Of a DNA stretch of 64,000 bases, positions 1 to 9,161 are shown one piece after another. This DNA is from Chloroflexota bacterium (GTDB taxonomy: Bacteria > Chloroflexota > Limnocylindria > Limnocylindrales > CSP1-4): assembly GCA_919901745.1 (NCBI GenBank), contig CAKKPP010000007.1:1-64000 (forward strand), read 5' to 3'. The translations under genes were made by a program, and so were the position numbers. Each line of letters starts with the position of its first letter. Positions within the stretch are counted from its first letter, which is position 1. Below the pieces are notes generated by a model, which made no database searches, was not told the origin of the DNA, and worked only from the letters and a program-made list of their open reading frames with translations.

Positions 1-69
1 GGCCCCGGGGGGGGCGGGCCGTTCACATTGGGGGCTAGCCCATGGCGTGCCACCTGGTCGACGCTCCGC

Positions 70-492
70 TCACGGTCGTCCGAGTCGCACGTCCGTGGCC
101 TCGTCCGGGAGGCCGTCGTAGAAGCGGGTCAAGACCTCGGCAAACACCTGCTCGTCGGGCGCGGCCCGGTGGAACAACGTCATGCACGAGCGGACTTTCA
201 GCGCATCGAGCGACCCGAAGATCTCGACCGCGGTCCGTCCCGTGGTCGCGAGGACGATCCCCGCGCATTCGCGCAGGCGCGCCCCCAGCACCGGGTGGTC
301 GAGATAGGCGCGCGCCTCGTCCAGCGAGGCAATGGCGAACACCTGGGACATGAGGCTGTGCCCGAGCCCGGCTACCTGCGGAAAGACGAACCAGATCCAG
401 TGGCCGGTCTTGTGCCCGCGGCGCAACTCCGCGACCACGCTGTCGTAGGCGCCCTGCTGCGCCACGAGGAACCGGTCGAGGTTGTACGCCAC
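70..492 (-). CDS. DUF1810 family protein
   Basis: 140-residue protein covering the whole of the DUF1810 family. Family hallmarks are visible: LDRF at the N-terminus, then HWIWFVFPQ near residue 32, LGHS near 43, and the block EARAYLDHPVLGARL (about residues 58-72). The family is widespread and small; no biochemical function is firmly established. The start is a GTG at 492. It lies upstream-adjacent to nothing obviously related; upp is the next minus-strand gene, 55 bp upstream. The family call is secure, the function unknown. Confidence 0.85.
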   Translation of the reverse strand: MAYNLDRFLVAQQGAYDSVVAELRRGHKTGHWIWFVFPQVAGLGHSLMSQVFAIASLDEARAYLDHPVLGARLRECAGIVLATTGRTAVEIFGSLDALKVRSCMTLFHRAAPDEQVFAEVLTRFYDGLPDEATDVRLGRP

Positions 493-547
493 GAACTCAT
501 TGCGCTACGGCGACGCACGGCGTCGGGACGGATCGCGAAGACCGCGA

Positions 548-1192
548 TCAGCCCGAGTGGCCGGTCCCGAACTGGCGATCACCGGCGTCGCCGAGGCCGG
601 GCATGATGTAGCCCCTGTCGTTCAGCTGGCGGTCCAGCGCGGCGCAGTAGATCTCGACGTCGGGATGGGCGGCGGTGACCGCCGCGACGCCTTCCGGTGC
701 CGCGATCAGGTTGACCAGCTTGATGCGCACGGCGCCCCACTTCTTGAGCACCTCGATCGCGGCGGTCGCCGAGCCGCCGGTTGCGAGCATCGGGTCCAGG
801 ATGAGGCACAGGTCGACATTGGCTGAATCGGGGAGCTTGTTGTAGTACTCGACCGGTCGAAGCGTGCGTTCGTCTCGAAAGAGGCCCAGATGCCAGACCT
901 GGGCGGTCGGCATCAGCTCCAGCATCGCGTCGACCATCCCGAGGCCCGCACGGAGGATGGGCACCAGCCCGATCCGGTCGGCCAGTTGGTGCGCCGGCGT
1001 TTCCTCGAGTGGCGTCTGCACGGTCAAGGGCCGCACCCGGGCATCGGCCAGTGCTTCATAGCCGAGCAGCCAGGACAGCTCGCGGACGATCTCGCGGAAT
1101 TTCTTGGGTTCGACCGCCTGGTCGCGCAGGATGGCCAGCTTGTGCAGGACCGCCGGGTGTTGCGAGACGTGGAGAGTGGACGGAACCGTCAA
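548..1192 (-). CDS. upp: uracil phosphoribosyltransferase
   Basis: Cytosolic pyrimidine-salvage enzyme that converts uracil and PRPP to UMP. The 214-residue length is close to the family norm (about 208). The N-terminal LHVSQHP block, the VPILRAGLGMVD block (about 77-88) and the PRPP-binding loop DPMLATGGS (133-141) are intact, and the C-terminus carries the YIMPGLGDAGDR uracil-binding signature. The start is a TTG at 1192, chosen because a GGAGG sits six bases upstream of it and the protein begins at the expected family position. It is transcribed alone, divergently from the asparaginase gene. Confidence 0.95.
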   Translation of the reverse strand: MTVPSTLHVSQHPAVLHKLAILRDQAVEPKKFREIVRELSWLLGYEALADARVRPLTVQTPLEETPAHQLADRIGLVPILRAGLGMVDAMLELMPTAQVWHLGLFRDERTLRPVEYYNKLPDSANVDLCLILDPMLATGGSATAAIEVLKKWGAVRIKLVNLIAAPEGVAAVTAAHPDVEIYCAALDRQLNDRGYIMPGLGDAGDRQFGTGHSG

Positions 1193-1414
1193 TGTGAACC
1201 TCCGGCGCTCAGCGGCGATTCGGGACCACCAAACGTGACGCTCGGTGCCCTGCTCTGGGTGGCTGCCTCAACGCCAATGCTAGCACCGGCCGGGGGCTCG
1301 CCCTGGGGCGCGGGACGACGCCACGGGACATGTCAGAGGACGCCGCGCTTTCGGTCGCGGGGTATGCTCCGATGGCTGACCCCGCGCCGACGATTGCCGC
1401 AAGGATCCGACCCC

Positions 1415-2569
1415 ATGACCGCACCCGCCGCTCCACGTCAGAGCCGTTCGGGACCTCGGGCCGCTGCCGCCGCGGGCAGGGCGCGTGTCGCGGTCGCGCC
1501 GCCGATCCTCGTCCGCCAGGTACGCAACGGCATCGAGGAGAGCGTCCACCGCGGGGACATCGTCGAGGTCGACGCCGCGGGCCGCGTCGTCCGTGCTCTG
1601 GGCGATCCCGACCGGCTGGTCACACTTCGGTCGTGCGCCAAGCCGTTCGGCCTCGTCGCCCTCATTGAGGCCGGGGGGATCGAGGCCTTCGAGCTGGTCC
1701 CATCCGAGCTCGCGATCATGGCCAGCAGCCACTCGGGCGAGGATCTCCACGTCCGAACGCTCCAGGGCATGTTGCGCCGGGCAAACCTGTCGCAGTCGCT
1801 CCTGGCGACGGGCTCGGAGGGGATGCCACTCGACGCACTCACCGCGGCGCGCCTGGCCCGCGATGGGGAGAAGGCATCGCCGATCCGCCACATGTGCTCG
1901 GGCCAGCACACGGTGTCGCTCCTCCTCTCGAAGCTCCGGGGCTGGGATCCAGCCGACTACTGGCACGACGACCATCCGTCCCAGGTCGCGTATCGCAGCG
2001 CCGTCGCCCGGGCCTTCGGCACGACCCCGGATCGCCTGATCACCGCAATCGATGGCTGCGGCGTGAACACCTACGCCTTCCCGCTCCGCGAGATCGCCCG
2101 CGCGTACGCGTTCCTCGCCGACCCCGACGCAATCGCCGCGCGCGACCCGCGTCGGTCCGTCGCCGAGCCGCTCCGGATCGTCCGCGATTCGATGCTCGCC
2201 GAGCCGGAAATGGTCGCCGGCAGCCGCGATCGACTCGACACGTCGCTGATGAAGGCGCTTCCGGGCCGCCTCGTTTCCAAGGGCGGGATGGAGGCGCTGC
2301 GCGGCCTCGCAATCCTCGCCGGACCGCGCAACGGCCGCCCGGAGGGTCCGTCGGGCATGGCCCTCAAGATCGAGGACGGCGACGGCTACGATCGGGGCAC
2401 CTGGGCGGCGACGGTCGAGGCGCTTCGACAGGCCGGCGTCCTCGATGGCCAGGCGCTGCGGGTCCTCGGGCGCTACCACCGACCAGTGACGCTCGACCCG
2501 CACGGGCGAGTTGGCGCCGAGGCGATCGTTTCATTCGAGCTCGCTCCGGTCGGCGAGTTGATCCGATGA
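1415..2569 (+). CDS. asparaginase II family protein (thermolabile L-asparaginase type)
   Basis: 384-residue protein of the Asparaginase_II family (Pfam PF06089), expected to hydrolyse L-asparagine to aspartate and ammonia in the cytosol. Family motifs seen are the start strand VRNGIEESVHRGDIVEVD (about 36-53), LRSCAKPF, ASSHSGED, HMCSGQH and DGCGVNTYAFPL, followed by SKGGMEALRG. The frame is open much further upstream, but homology begins only after residue 25 of this call, and the ATG at 1415 has an AAGGA about ten bases upstream. A TATGCT hexamer at 1363-1368 could serve as -10. The first 25 residues are Ala/Arg-rich and probably disordered. Confidence 0.88.
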   Translation: MTAPAAPRQSRSGPRAAAAAGRARVAVAPPILVRQVRNGIEESVHRGDIVEVDAAGRVVRALGDPDRLVTLRSCAKPFGLVALIEAGGIEAFELVPSELAIMASSHSGEDLHVRTLQGMLRRANLSQSLLATGSEGMPLDALTAARLARDGEKASPIRHMCSGQHTVSLLLSKLRGWDPADYWHDDHPSQVAYRSAVARAFGTTPDRLITAIDGCGVNTYAFPLREIARAYAFLADPDAIAARDPRRSVAEPLRIVRDSMLAEPEMVAGSRDRLDTSLMKALPGRLVSKGGMEALRGLAILAGPRNGRPEGPSGMALKIEDGDGYDRGTWAATVEALRQAGVLDGQALRVLGRYHRPVTLDPHGRVGAEAIVSFELAPVGELIR

Positions 2570-2635
2570 TGCCGCCCGCCTCCCAGGCCGGCTCGTCCGG
2601 CTGACCCTGCGCGACGGTTTCCGAAGCGACCCACG

Positions 2636-4015
2636 ATGGCCCCCGATCCGTACCGCGTCCTCGGCGTCGAGCCAACCATGCCGATTGTCGAGATCAAGCG
2701 CGCCTACCGGCGGCTGGCCAAGGCCAACCACCCCGATTCGGCCGGGCCCGACGCGCTGGCCCGGTTCCTCGAGATCCAGGCGGCCTACGAGCAGATCGTC
2801 GAGGGCAAGCCACCGCCGCGCGGCGCCGGCCGCAACCCACCCGGCCCACCGGCCCCGGGATGGCGAGCCGATCCTGAGCGCGCCAGGGCGACCCGCGAAA
2901 CCTGGCGTCGACGCTCGTCGCGCCCGAGCGACGCCGGCACGCCAGGTTCGGCTCGGCCGGGCACCCGGCCGGGCGCGACCCCGGGGGCCGGCCCTGGACC
3001 CGACGGCGGCACGCCAGGAGGCCCTTCGCGACGTGGGGGGCGCAGAGGCGCGACGCTCGGCTCGACCACCTACGACGGTGCGGACGCGGAGGCGTTCGAT
3101 CCGGCCTGGGGCGGTGCGTCGTGGTACGGACCGTCGAGCGGTACCTACTGGACGCTCAATCCGAAGGAGTACGCCGACCCACGGAAGCACGGCCCCGAAT
3201 ACCAGGCTCGTGCCCGGCGTGGTGCCGGGGGCTCGGGCCCGTCGGTCGATCCTCTCGCCGACGAAACCAGCGCGGCGCCGGATGAGGCCGGGCCCGATCT
3301 CGCCGAGGAGGGAGAGCGTGCAGACGACGCCACCGCGCGCGGGACTCACTCGCACGACCACGGTGCCGACGGTGCCGACCCGGCCGGGCCCGCCGCGGCC
3401 CGGCCCGCCGCGGCCAATCGCGCGGCGCCCGCCTCCTTCGACACAGCGTCGGGGACCTCCCCGACGCCATCCCGCGATGGATCCCCGGCGTCGGGGCCAG
3501 CGTCCGATCGCGATCGCTCCGCCCCCGGCGATCGCTCCGCCCCCGGCGATCGCTCCGCCCCCGGCGATCGACCGCTCGCTCCTGGTGGCGCGTCGGGCAT
3601 CGCGGCCGGAGTGCTCGACCGGTTGCGCTCGCCGGGCAGGGTGCGGACGGCGCTTGTCGCCTGGCCGCCCATCGGCCTGACCCTGGCGCTGCTCGTCGGT
3701 GAGCTGACCGGGTGCACCCGCTTCGCCGTGAGCTGCGCCGATACCTCCACGGCGTGGGCATGGCTTCTCCAGGCGGCAACGCTGGCCGCCTTCCTGATCC
3801 TTCCCGCGGCGGCCCGGATCGCCGCGGCCGGCACCTACGGAACCCTGATCGCGGCGACGCCGCTCACGATCATCCTGACGAGCGGTGGCCGCGACACCGC
3901 GAACGTGTCCATGCCGCTCCTGTTCGGAGGCCTCGCCGCGGCATGGCTGGCCGGCGTCGTCATCGCCTTCGTCCGCCACTCGCGGCGGTCCGACATCACC
4001 CCTCCCGTACCATGA
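2636..4015 (+). CDS. membrane-anchored J-domain (DnaJ-like) protein
   Basis: 459-residue protein. Residues 4-65 form a J domain with the HPD tripeptide at 32-34 that stimulates Hsp70 ATPase. Residues 65-335 are a low-complexity Pro/Gly/Ala/Asp linker that contains an SAPGDR repeat encoded by three perfect 18-bp copies. Residues about 340-450 contain about four hydrophobic segments, so the C-terminus is probably membrane-embedded with the J domain cytosolic. It has neither the Gly/Phe nor the zinc-finger region of true DnaJ, and no dnaK is nearby. Its stop codon lies just upstream of the DtxR-family gene, suggesting co-transcription. The partner and role are unknown. Confidence 0.8.
   Translation: MAPDPYRVLGVEPTMPIVEIKRAYRRLAKANHPDSAGPDALARFLEIQAAYEQIVEGKPPPRGAGRNPPGPPAPGWRADPERARATRETWRRRSSRPSDAGTPGSARPGTRPGATPGAGPGPDGGTPGGPSRRGGRRGATLGSTTYDGADAEAFDPAWGGASWYGPSSGTYWTLNPKEYADPRKHGPEYQARARRGAGGSGPSVDPLADETSAAPDEAGPDLAEEGERADDATARGTHSHDHGADGADPAGPAAARPAAANRAAPASFDTASGTSPTPSRDGSPASGPASDRDRSAPGDRSAPGDRSAPGDRPLAPGGASGIAAGVLDRLRSPGRVRTALVAWPPIGLTLALLVGELTGCTRFAVSCADTSTAWAWLLQAATLAAFLILPAAARIAAAGTYGTLIAATPLTIILTSGGRDTANVSMPLLFGGLAAAWLAGVVIAFVRHSRRSDITPPVP
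3511..3564 (+). repeat. 18-bp tandem repeat, three copies, inside the J-domain gene
   Basis: Three perfect consecutive copies of the unit CGATCGCTCCGCCCCCGG start at 3511, 3529 and 3547. They preserve the frame and encode SAPGDR three times in the disordered linker. Copy number could vary between strains without shifting the frame. Confidence 0.9.
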
Positions 4016-4019
4016 CGCG

Positions 4020-4754
4020 ATGACGCGTCGACACAGCCGGTCCGACCTCTCGAGCGCCGCCCAGGAATACCTCCTTGCACTGCGGGTCATGACCGGCACG
4101 GAGTCGCGCGTGACGGCGGCGCAGGTGGCTCGGCGGCTTGGCGTCACCACGCAGGCTGCCAGCGAGATGTTCCGCAGGCTCGGTCTCGACGGATTGGTGG
4201 GGCAGGCGGACGGGCGCGAACTGAGCCTGACGCCGGCCGGCCGGACCGCGGCGGACACGATCTTCAAGCGCCACGCCCTGTGCGAGTGGCTGCTCACCAC
4301 GGTCGTCGGGCTGGGTTGGGCCGAGTCCGACGTCGAGGCCGAGCGGCTCCAGGCGGCGATCTCGCCGCGGGTGGAGGCGCTCCTGGACGAGCTGTTCGGC
4401 CACCCCGAGACCTGCCCGCACGGCAACCCCATCGACGCGGAGACCGCGCGACGTCGCCCAGCAGGTGAGCGGTTGAGCAACCTGGAGGCCGGTGCACGCG
4501 CCACGGTCTATCGCATCACCGAGGAAGCCGAAGAAGACGCCGGGCTGCTCTCGTACCTCGAGGCCCGCGGCCTGCGTCCCGGCGCCCACGTCACGATCCT
4601 GGCCAGGTCGGAATCCCTCGATTCGCTCACCCTGGACGGACCGTTCGGACGGGCGACGCTCGGGCTCAGGCCCGCGTCGCTGATCCGCGTCCTTCCCGGC
4701 GAGGCCGACCCGGGCCTCTTTCACCAGGTGCCGACGGCCCGATCGACGGCCTGA
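4020..4754 (+). CDS. DtxR/MntR-family metal-dependent transcriptional regulator with FeoA-like domain
   Basis: 244-residue repressor of the iron/manganese-responsive DtxR family. An N-terminal winged helix-turn-helix (about 8-75) includes VTAAQVARRLGVTTQAASEM. The dimerisation and metal-binding domain has H85, C88, the helix around E108, and the hallmark CPHGNPI at 132-138. A C-terminal SH3/FeoA-like domain (about 148-232) follows. Full-length DtxR/IdeR are 220-230 residues, so this is complete. The ATG at 4020 lies five bases after the J-domain stop, implying an operon. No target transporter sits next to it, so whether it senses Fe or Mn cannot be said. Confidence 0.92.
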   Translation: MTRRHSRSDLSSAAQEYLLALRVMTGTESRVTAAQVARRLGVTTQAASEMFRRLGLDGLVGQADGRELSLTPAGRTAADTIFKRHALCEWLLTTVVGLGWAESDVEAERLQAAISPRVEALLDELFGHPETCPHGNPIDAETARRRPAGERLSNLEAGARATVYRITEEAEEDAGLLSYLEARGLRPGAHVTILARSESLDSLTLDGPFGRATLGLRPASLIRVLPGEADPGLFHQVPTARSTA

Positions 4755-4779
4755 CCGCGGGGAGGATGCCTCCCGCTGC

Positions 4780-4785
4780 TACGAT
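4780..4785 (+). promoter_or_regulatory. -10 element (TACGAT) of a likely leaderless gltX promoter
   Basis: TACGAT ends six bases before the gltX ATG at 4792, and no Shine-Dalgarno sequence fits between them. The spacing places the transcription start at or next to the ATG. No convincing -35 hexamer is seen. Confidence 0.55.
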
Positions 4786-4791
4786 TCGCCG

Positions 4792-6288
4792 ATGCCGACC
4801 GTCCGCGTTCGCATCGCGCCGAGTCCCACCGGCCCACTCCATATCGGCACGGCCCGGACGGCGCTCTTCAATCTGCTCTACGCGCGCCGCCACGGGGGCA
4901 CGTTCATCCTGCGCCTCGAGGACACCGACGTTGCCCGGAGCACGACTGAATTCGAGCGCGACATCCTGCACGGCCTGCGCGACCTGGGGATCGACTGGGA
5001 TGAGGGCCCGGATCCCGATGGCGGCCCGGACCGGGGACCCTACGGACCGTATCGCCAGATGGCGCGCCTGGAGCGTTACGCGGAAGCGGCCGATCGGCTG
5101 CGCGCCGCCAACCAGGCCTACCCGTGCTACTGCACACCCGACGAGCTCGATGCGGAGCGCAAGCGACTCGAAGCCGCGCGCCTCCCACCACGCTACAGCG
5201 GCCGCTGCGCCGCGCTGACCCCCGAGGACAGAGCAGCATTCGAGTCCGAGGGCCGCCGGCCGGTGCTCCGGTTCCGCATCCCGGACGGCCCCGTCGCCTT
5301 CGACGACCTGGTCCGCGGCCGGGTCGAGATCGACGGATCCGCTCTGGGAGGCGACCTCGTCATCGCGCGCGCCGACGGCACGCCGCTCTACCACTTCACC
5401 GTGGTCGTCGACGATGCGGACATGGCCATCACGCACGTGATCCGCGGCGAGGACCACCTGTCGAACACGCCGAAGCACATCCTGCTCCTGCGAGCTCTCG
5501 GCTACGACGAGCCGCGGTTCGCCCACCTGCCGCTCATCCTGAACCCGGACCGGTCCAAGATGAGCAAGCGCAAGAGCCAGACCGCGGTCGGGGAGTACCT
5601 TGCGGACGGGTTTCTGGGCGAAGCCATCGTCAACTACCTCGCCTTCCTCGGCTGGTCCCCGGGCACCGAGGAGGAGATCTTCTCGCTCGCCGAGATCCAG
5701 GAGCGCTTCGACCTTGACGCCGTCCAGAAGGGCGGCGCCGTCTTCGACCGGGAGCGTCTCCTGTGGCTCAACGGGCAGTGGATCCGACGCCTGTCCGCCG
5801 ACGAACTCGTGGATCGCCTGCGGCCGTTCCTGGCTCGCGACCTCGAGGCCGGACGGATCGACCGGATGCCGACCGACGATGAGGTGCTCGTGCTGGTCCC
5901 GGTCATCCAGGAGCGACTCCCGACCCTCGGGGCGGTCGGCGAGCTGATCGGCTTCCTGTTCGTGGATCGCGTCGAGGTCGATCCCGCCGTCATCGTTCCC
6001 AAGCGCTGGGACTCGGCCACCACGGTTGCCGGCCTCCGCGCCGCGCGCGACACGATCGCTGCCGTGGGCGCCGTCAGCTACGAGGCGGAGGAACTGGAGC
6101 CGCCGCTGCGCGCCCTCGCCGAGGCGAAGGGCTGGAAGGCGGGCGACCTGTTCATGGCGATCCGCGTGGCCACGACGGGGCGGACGGCCACGCCGCCGCT
6201 CTTCGATACGCTGGTGGCGCTTGGTCGCGACCGGACCCTGGCGCGCCTCGACGCCGCCGTTGCCCGACTGATCAGAGGATCCGGCTGA
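4792..6288 (+). CDS. gltX: glutamate--tRNA ligase
   Basis: Class I aminoacyl-tRNA synthetase that charges tRNA-Glu in the cytosol. The 498-residue protein begins with RIAPSPTGPLHIGTARTAL, whose HIGH-type motif is H17-I-G-T20. The KMSKS loop is present as KMSKRK at 256-261, followed by the helical anticodon-binding region. Length and motif order match the bacterial enzyme, which may be discriminating or non-discriminating; this cannot be decided without knowing whether gatCAB and glnS are present elsewhere. The 3' end overlaps the convergent phosphate transporter gene by 17 bp. Confidence 0.96.
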   Translation: MPTVRVRIAPSPTGPLHIGTARTALFNLLYARRHGGTFILRLEDTDVARSTTEFERDILHGLRDLGIDWDEGPDPDGGPDRGPYGPYRQMARLERYAEAADRLRAANQAYPCYCTPDELDAERKRLEAARLPPRYSGRCAALTPEDRAAFESEGRRPVLRFRIPDGPVAFDDLVRGRVEIDGSALGGDLVIARADGTPLYHFTVVVDDADMAITHVIRGEDHLSNTPKHILLLRALGYDEPRFAHLPLILNPDRSKMSKRKSQTAVGEYLADGFLGEAIVNYLAFLGWSPGTEEEIFSLAEIQERFDLDAVQKGGAVFDRERLLWLNGQWIRRLSADELVDRLRPFLARDLEAGRIDRMPTDDEVLVLVPVIQERLPTLGAVGELIGFLFVDRVEVDPAVIVPKRWDSATTVAGLRAARDTIAAVGAVSYEAEELEPPLRALAEAKGWKAGDLFMAIRVATTGRTATPPLFDTLVALGRDRTLARLDAAVARLIRGSG

Positions 6289-7276
6289 GGATCTCCCAGG
6301 CGAGCCACGCCACGGCACCCGATGCGGGGAGTGTGAGGACCCACGCGATGATGATGTTGCCGGCGACGCCCCAGCGCACAGCCGACAACCGCTCGCTGGA
6401 GCCCACGCCCATGATCGCGCTCGAGATGACATGCGTCGTCGAGACGGGAACGCCCAGTTGCGAGGCGCCGAAGATGATCGTGGCCGCCGTCGTCTCGGCG
6501 GCGAACCCGTGGACCGGATCCAGCTTGACCACGCGCTGACCCATCGTGTTGATGATTCGCCATCCTCCCGCCGCGGTTCCGAGCGAGATCGCCGAGGCGG
6601 CGATGAGGATGACCCAGAGCGGGACGACGGGCTCGGCGAGGACCCCCGCGGCCACGAGGGCAAGGGTCATGATCCCCATCGTCTTCTGGGCATCGTTGGA
6701 ACCGTGGGCGAAGGCCATGTAGGTGGCCGACAGGATCTGGAGTCGACGGAAGCGCTCGTTCAGGAGGCGCGGATTCGCCCGACGGAACACGTTCAGGATG
6801 ACGACCATCAGGCTGAACCCGACGATGATCCCGATGATCGGTGATGACACCAGGGGGATGATGACCTTGTTCACGATGCCGTCGGCCTTGAGCGGATCGG
6901 TTCCACCCCAGGCCACGACCGCACCGATGAGCCCGCCGATCAGCGCATGGCTCGACGAACTCGGGATGCCGAGCCGCCACGTGATCAGGTTCCAGGTGAT
7001 GGCACCGATGAGAGCGGCGGCCACGATGATCTGGCCTTCCGCCCCATCCGGTGTCGAGGCGATCCCCGACGCGATGGTCTTTGCGACGGCGGTCCCGCTC
7101 AGCGCCCCGACGAAGTTTGCGGTCGCCGACAGGGCGATCGCGCGCTGCGGGCTGAGCGCGCGGGTCGACACGGATGTGGCAATCGCATTCGCGGTGTCGT
7201 GGAATCCGTTGATGTAGTCGAAGACAACGGCGAGCCCGAGGACCGCCACCAGCAGCAGGGTGAATCCTTCGGGCAC
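6272..7276 (-). CDS. PiT-family inorganic phosphate transporter
   Basis: 334-residue polytopic membrane protein of the PiT family, which imports phosphate with protons or Na+. Both family signatures are present: the N-terminal FDYINGFHDTANAIAT block (about 19-34) and the repeated C-terminal block with AHGSNDAQKTMGIM (about 194-207), plus SSSHALIGG and STTHVISSA. About ten hydrophobic segments are seen. It starts with GTG at 7276, preceded by TAGCCT six bases upstream. Its usual partner, a DUF47 protein, is encoded on the same strand at 10775-11392 rather than adjacent. Confidence 0.93.
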   Translation of the reverse strand: MPEGFTLLLVAVLGLAVVFDYINGFHDTANAIATSVSTRALSPQRAIALSATANFVGALSGTAVAKTIASGIASTPDGAEGQIIVAAALIGAITWNLITWRLGIPSSSSHALIGGLIGAVVAWGGTDPLKADGIVNKVIIPLVSSPIIGIIVGFSLMVVILNVFRRANPRLLNERFRRLQILSATYMAFAHGSNDAQKTMGIMTLALVAAGVLAEPVVPLWVILIAASAISLGTAAGGWRIINTMGQRVVKLDPVHGFAAETTAATIIFGASQLGVPVSTTHVISSAIMGVGSSERLSAVRWGVAGNIIIAWVLTLPASGAVAWLAWEILSRIL

Positions 7277-7282
7277 GGGGCA

Positions 7283-7288
7283 AGGCTA
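7283..7288 (-). promoter_or_regulatory. -10 element (TAGCCT) of a likely leaderless promoter for the Pit gene
   Basis: On the minus strand TAGCCT is separated from the GTG start at 7276 by exactly six bases, with no room for a ribosome-binding site. No clear -35 is visible. Confidence 0.5.
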
Positions 7289-7308
7289 GCAGCCGACGGC
7301 GCCGCTCG

Positions 7309-7344
7309 CCGAACGTCGGGCGCCGGCCGAACGTCGGGCTCCGG
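7309..7344. repeat. 18-bp tandem duplication in the Pit/proS divergent promoter region
   Basis: Two adjacent 18-bp copies (7309-7326 and 7327-7344) of CCGAACGTCGGGCNCCGG differ at one position. They lie between the divergent Pit and proS promoters and could be regulator sites or a simple duplication. Confidence 0.6.
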
Positions 7345-7367
7345 CGCTCGTCGTACGCCCGTCCGGC

Positions 7368-7373
7368 TATCCT
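7368..7373 (+). promoter_or_regulatory. -10 element (TATCCT) of a likely leaderless proS promoter
   Basis: TATCCT ends seven bases before the proS ATG at 7381, and no Shine-Dalgarno lies between. No clear -35 is visible. Confidence 0.5.
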
Positions 7374-7380
7374 TCGGGCC

Positions 7381-9120
7381 ATGCGCCTGAGCCAACTCTT
7401 CTTCGCGACGCTCCGCGAGGACCCCGTCGAGGCCGAGATGCCGTCGCATCGCCTCCTGCTCCGTGCCGGCTACGTCCGTCAGCTCGGATCCGGGATCTAC
7501 TCGCTCCTGCCTCTCGGGTTCCGCGTCAATCAGCGGGTCGAGCAGGTCATTCGCGAAGAAATGAACAGGATCGGCTGCCAGGAGATGGAGATGCCGGTCG
7601 TCCATCCCGCGGATGTCTGGCGACGCAGCGGCCGCTACACGGACGTCGGTCCCGAGCTGGCGCGCTTCAAGGATCGCGGCGATCGCGACATGGTCCTCGC
7701 GATGACCCACGAGGAGGTCGTCGCCGGCCTTCTCGCCGATCTTGTCCAGAGCTACCGCCAGCTGCCGGTTCTCGTCTATCACTTCCAGACCAAGTTCCGC
7801 GACGAGCCACGCTCCCGCGGCGGGCTGATCCGCGTGCGCGAGTTCGTGATGAAGGATTCGTACAGCTGCGATCGCGACGATGCCGGCCTCGACGTCAGCT
7901 ACTGGAAGCATCACGCCGCCTATACGCGGATCTTCGAGCGCCTCGGTCTGCACGCGATCGCGGTCAGCTCCGACGTGGGGATGATGGGCGGCAGTCTCGC
8001 CCACGAGTTCATGGTCCTGAATCCCGCCGGCGAGGACGTGCTCGTCCTGTGCGAGGCGTGCGGCTACGCGGCCAACCGCCAGGTCGCGGTCGCTCCCAAG
8101 CCGGCAGCACCCGATGAGGCGCCGTTGCCTCGCGAGGACGTGGCCACGCCGGACACGCCCACGATTGCCGACCTCGCGCGGTTCCTCGAGATCGGCGAGG
8201 ACCGGACCGCGAAGGCCGCCTTCTTCACGACCGGCGACGGCCGCTTGATCACCGCGATCGTGCGCGGCGACTTCGAGGTCAACGAGACGAAGCTCGTCAA
8301 TGCCGTCAGGGCGATCGGCGGCATCCGTCCGGCGACCGTGGACGAGATCAAGGCGGCCGGCATGGAACCGGGATACGGCTCGCCGATCGGCGCCCACGAC
8401 ACGACGATCGTCGTCGATGACCTGGTGGCGCGGTCACCCAACCTGGTGGCCGGCGCCAATCGCGTCGGGTACCACGCCCGGAACGTGAACGCGGGTTGCG
8501 ATTACTCGGCGGACGTGACCGCCGACATCACCAACGCCCGCCACGGCGATCCGTGCCCCGAGTGCGCCGGCCCGGTGGTGCTCCGCAACGGCATCGAGGT
8601 CGGCAACATCTTCAAGCTCGGGACGAAATACACCGAGGCCTTCGACGCGACCTATCTCGGCGAGGACGGCGAGCGCCGTCCGATCGTGATGGGTTCGTAC
8701 GGCATTGGACTCGGGCGGGCCGTGGCGTGCGTCGTCGAGGACCATCACGACGACAAGGGCATCGCCTGGCCGGACGAAGTGGCGCCGTATGCCGGTCATC
8801 TTGTGGCGCTGGGGGCGACGAAGGAGCCGCAGGTAGCCGAGGTTGCCGATCGCCTGCATGGGATCGCGGCCGCTGCGGGCCGCGAGATCCTCTACGACGA
8901 TCGCGACGAGTCCCCCGGCGTGAAGTTCAAGGATGCCGAGCTGTTGGGGATGCCCTGGATCCTGACCGTGAGCCCACGCTCCCTGGCCGCGGGTGGGGTC
9001 GAGGTGACCCGCCGCGCGACCGCGACGCGCTCGACCGTCCCGGTCGCCGACGTGGAGCGCCTCCTGGCCGAAGGCCTGCCTGCCGGTGACCTGCCGGCGG
9101 GCGAACTCACGGCGGTCTGA
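7381..9120 (+). CDS. proS: proline--tRNA ligase (bacterial type, with editing domain)
   Basis: Class II synthetase charging tRNA-Pro. The 579-residue protein shows class II motif 1 around GSGIYSLLPLGFRV, motif 2 in YHFQTKFRDEPRSRGGLIRVREFVMKDSYS, and motif 3 in MGSYGIGLGRAVACVVE. Between motifs 2 and 3 lies the YbaK-like INS editing insertion (about 230-390) that hydrolyses Ala-tRNA-Pro, which marks the bacterial type. The C-terminal anticodon domain follows, ending with an extra Gly/Ala/Pro-rich tail. Length is normal for the family (about 570). Confidence 0.96.
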   Translation: MRLSQLFFATLREDPVEAEMPSHRLLLRAGYVRQLGSGIYSLLPLGFRVNQRVEQVIREEMNRIGCQEMEMPVVHPADVWRRSGRYTDVGPELARFKDRGDRDMVLAMTHEEVVAGLLADLVQSYRQLPVLVYHFQTKFRDEPRSRGGLIRVREFVMKDSYSCDRDDAGLDVSYWKHHAAYTRIFERLGLHAIAVSSDVGMMGGSLAHEFMVLNPAGEDVLVLCEACGYAANRQVAVAPKPAAPDEAPLPREDVATPDTPTIADLARFLEIGEDRTAKAAFFTTGDGRLITAIVRGDFEVNETKLVNAVRAIGGIRPATVDEIKAAGMEPGYGSPIGAHDTTIVVDDLVARSPNLVAGANRVGYHARNVNAGCDYSADVTADITNARHGDPCPECAGPVVLRNGIEVGNIFKLGTKYTEAFDATYLGEDGERRPIVMGSYGIGLGRAVACVVEDHHDDKGIAWPDEVAPYAGHLVALGATKEPQVAEVADRLHGIAAAAGREILYDDRDESPGVKFKDAELLGMPWILTVSPRSLAAGGVEVTRRATATRSTVPVADVERLLAEGLPAGDLPAGELTAV

Positions 9121-9161
9121 CCCGCCGGCGCCTGCCGCCGGGACGGGGCGCCGAGCCCATC

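Noticed and set aside
1-69. Possible gene or hairpin at the window start (GGCCCC with GGGGCGGGCC)
   Set aside because: Too short and too close to the window edge to support a terminator or gene.
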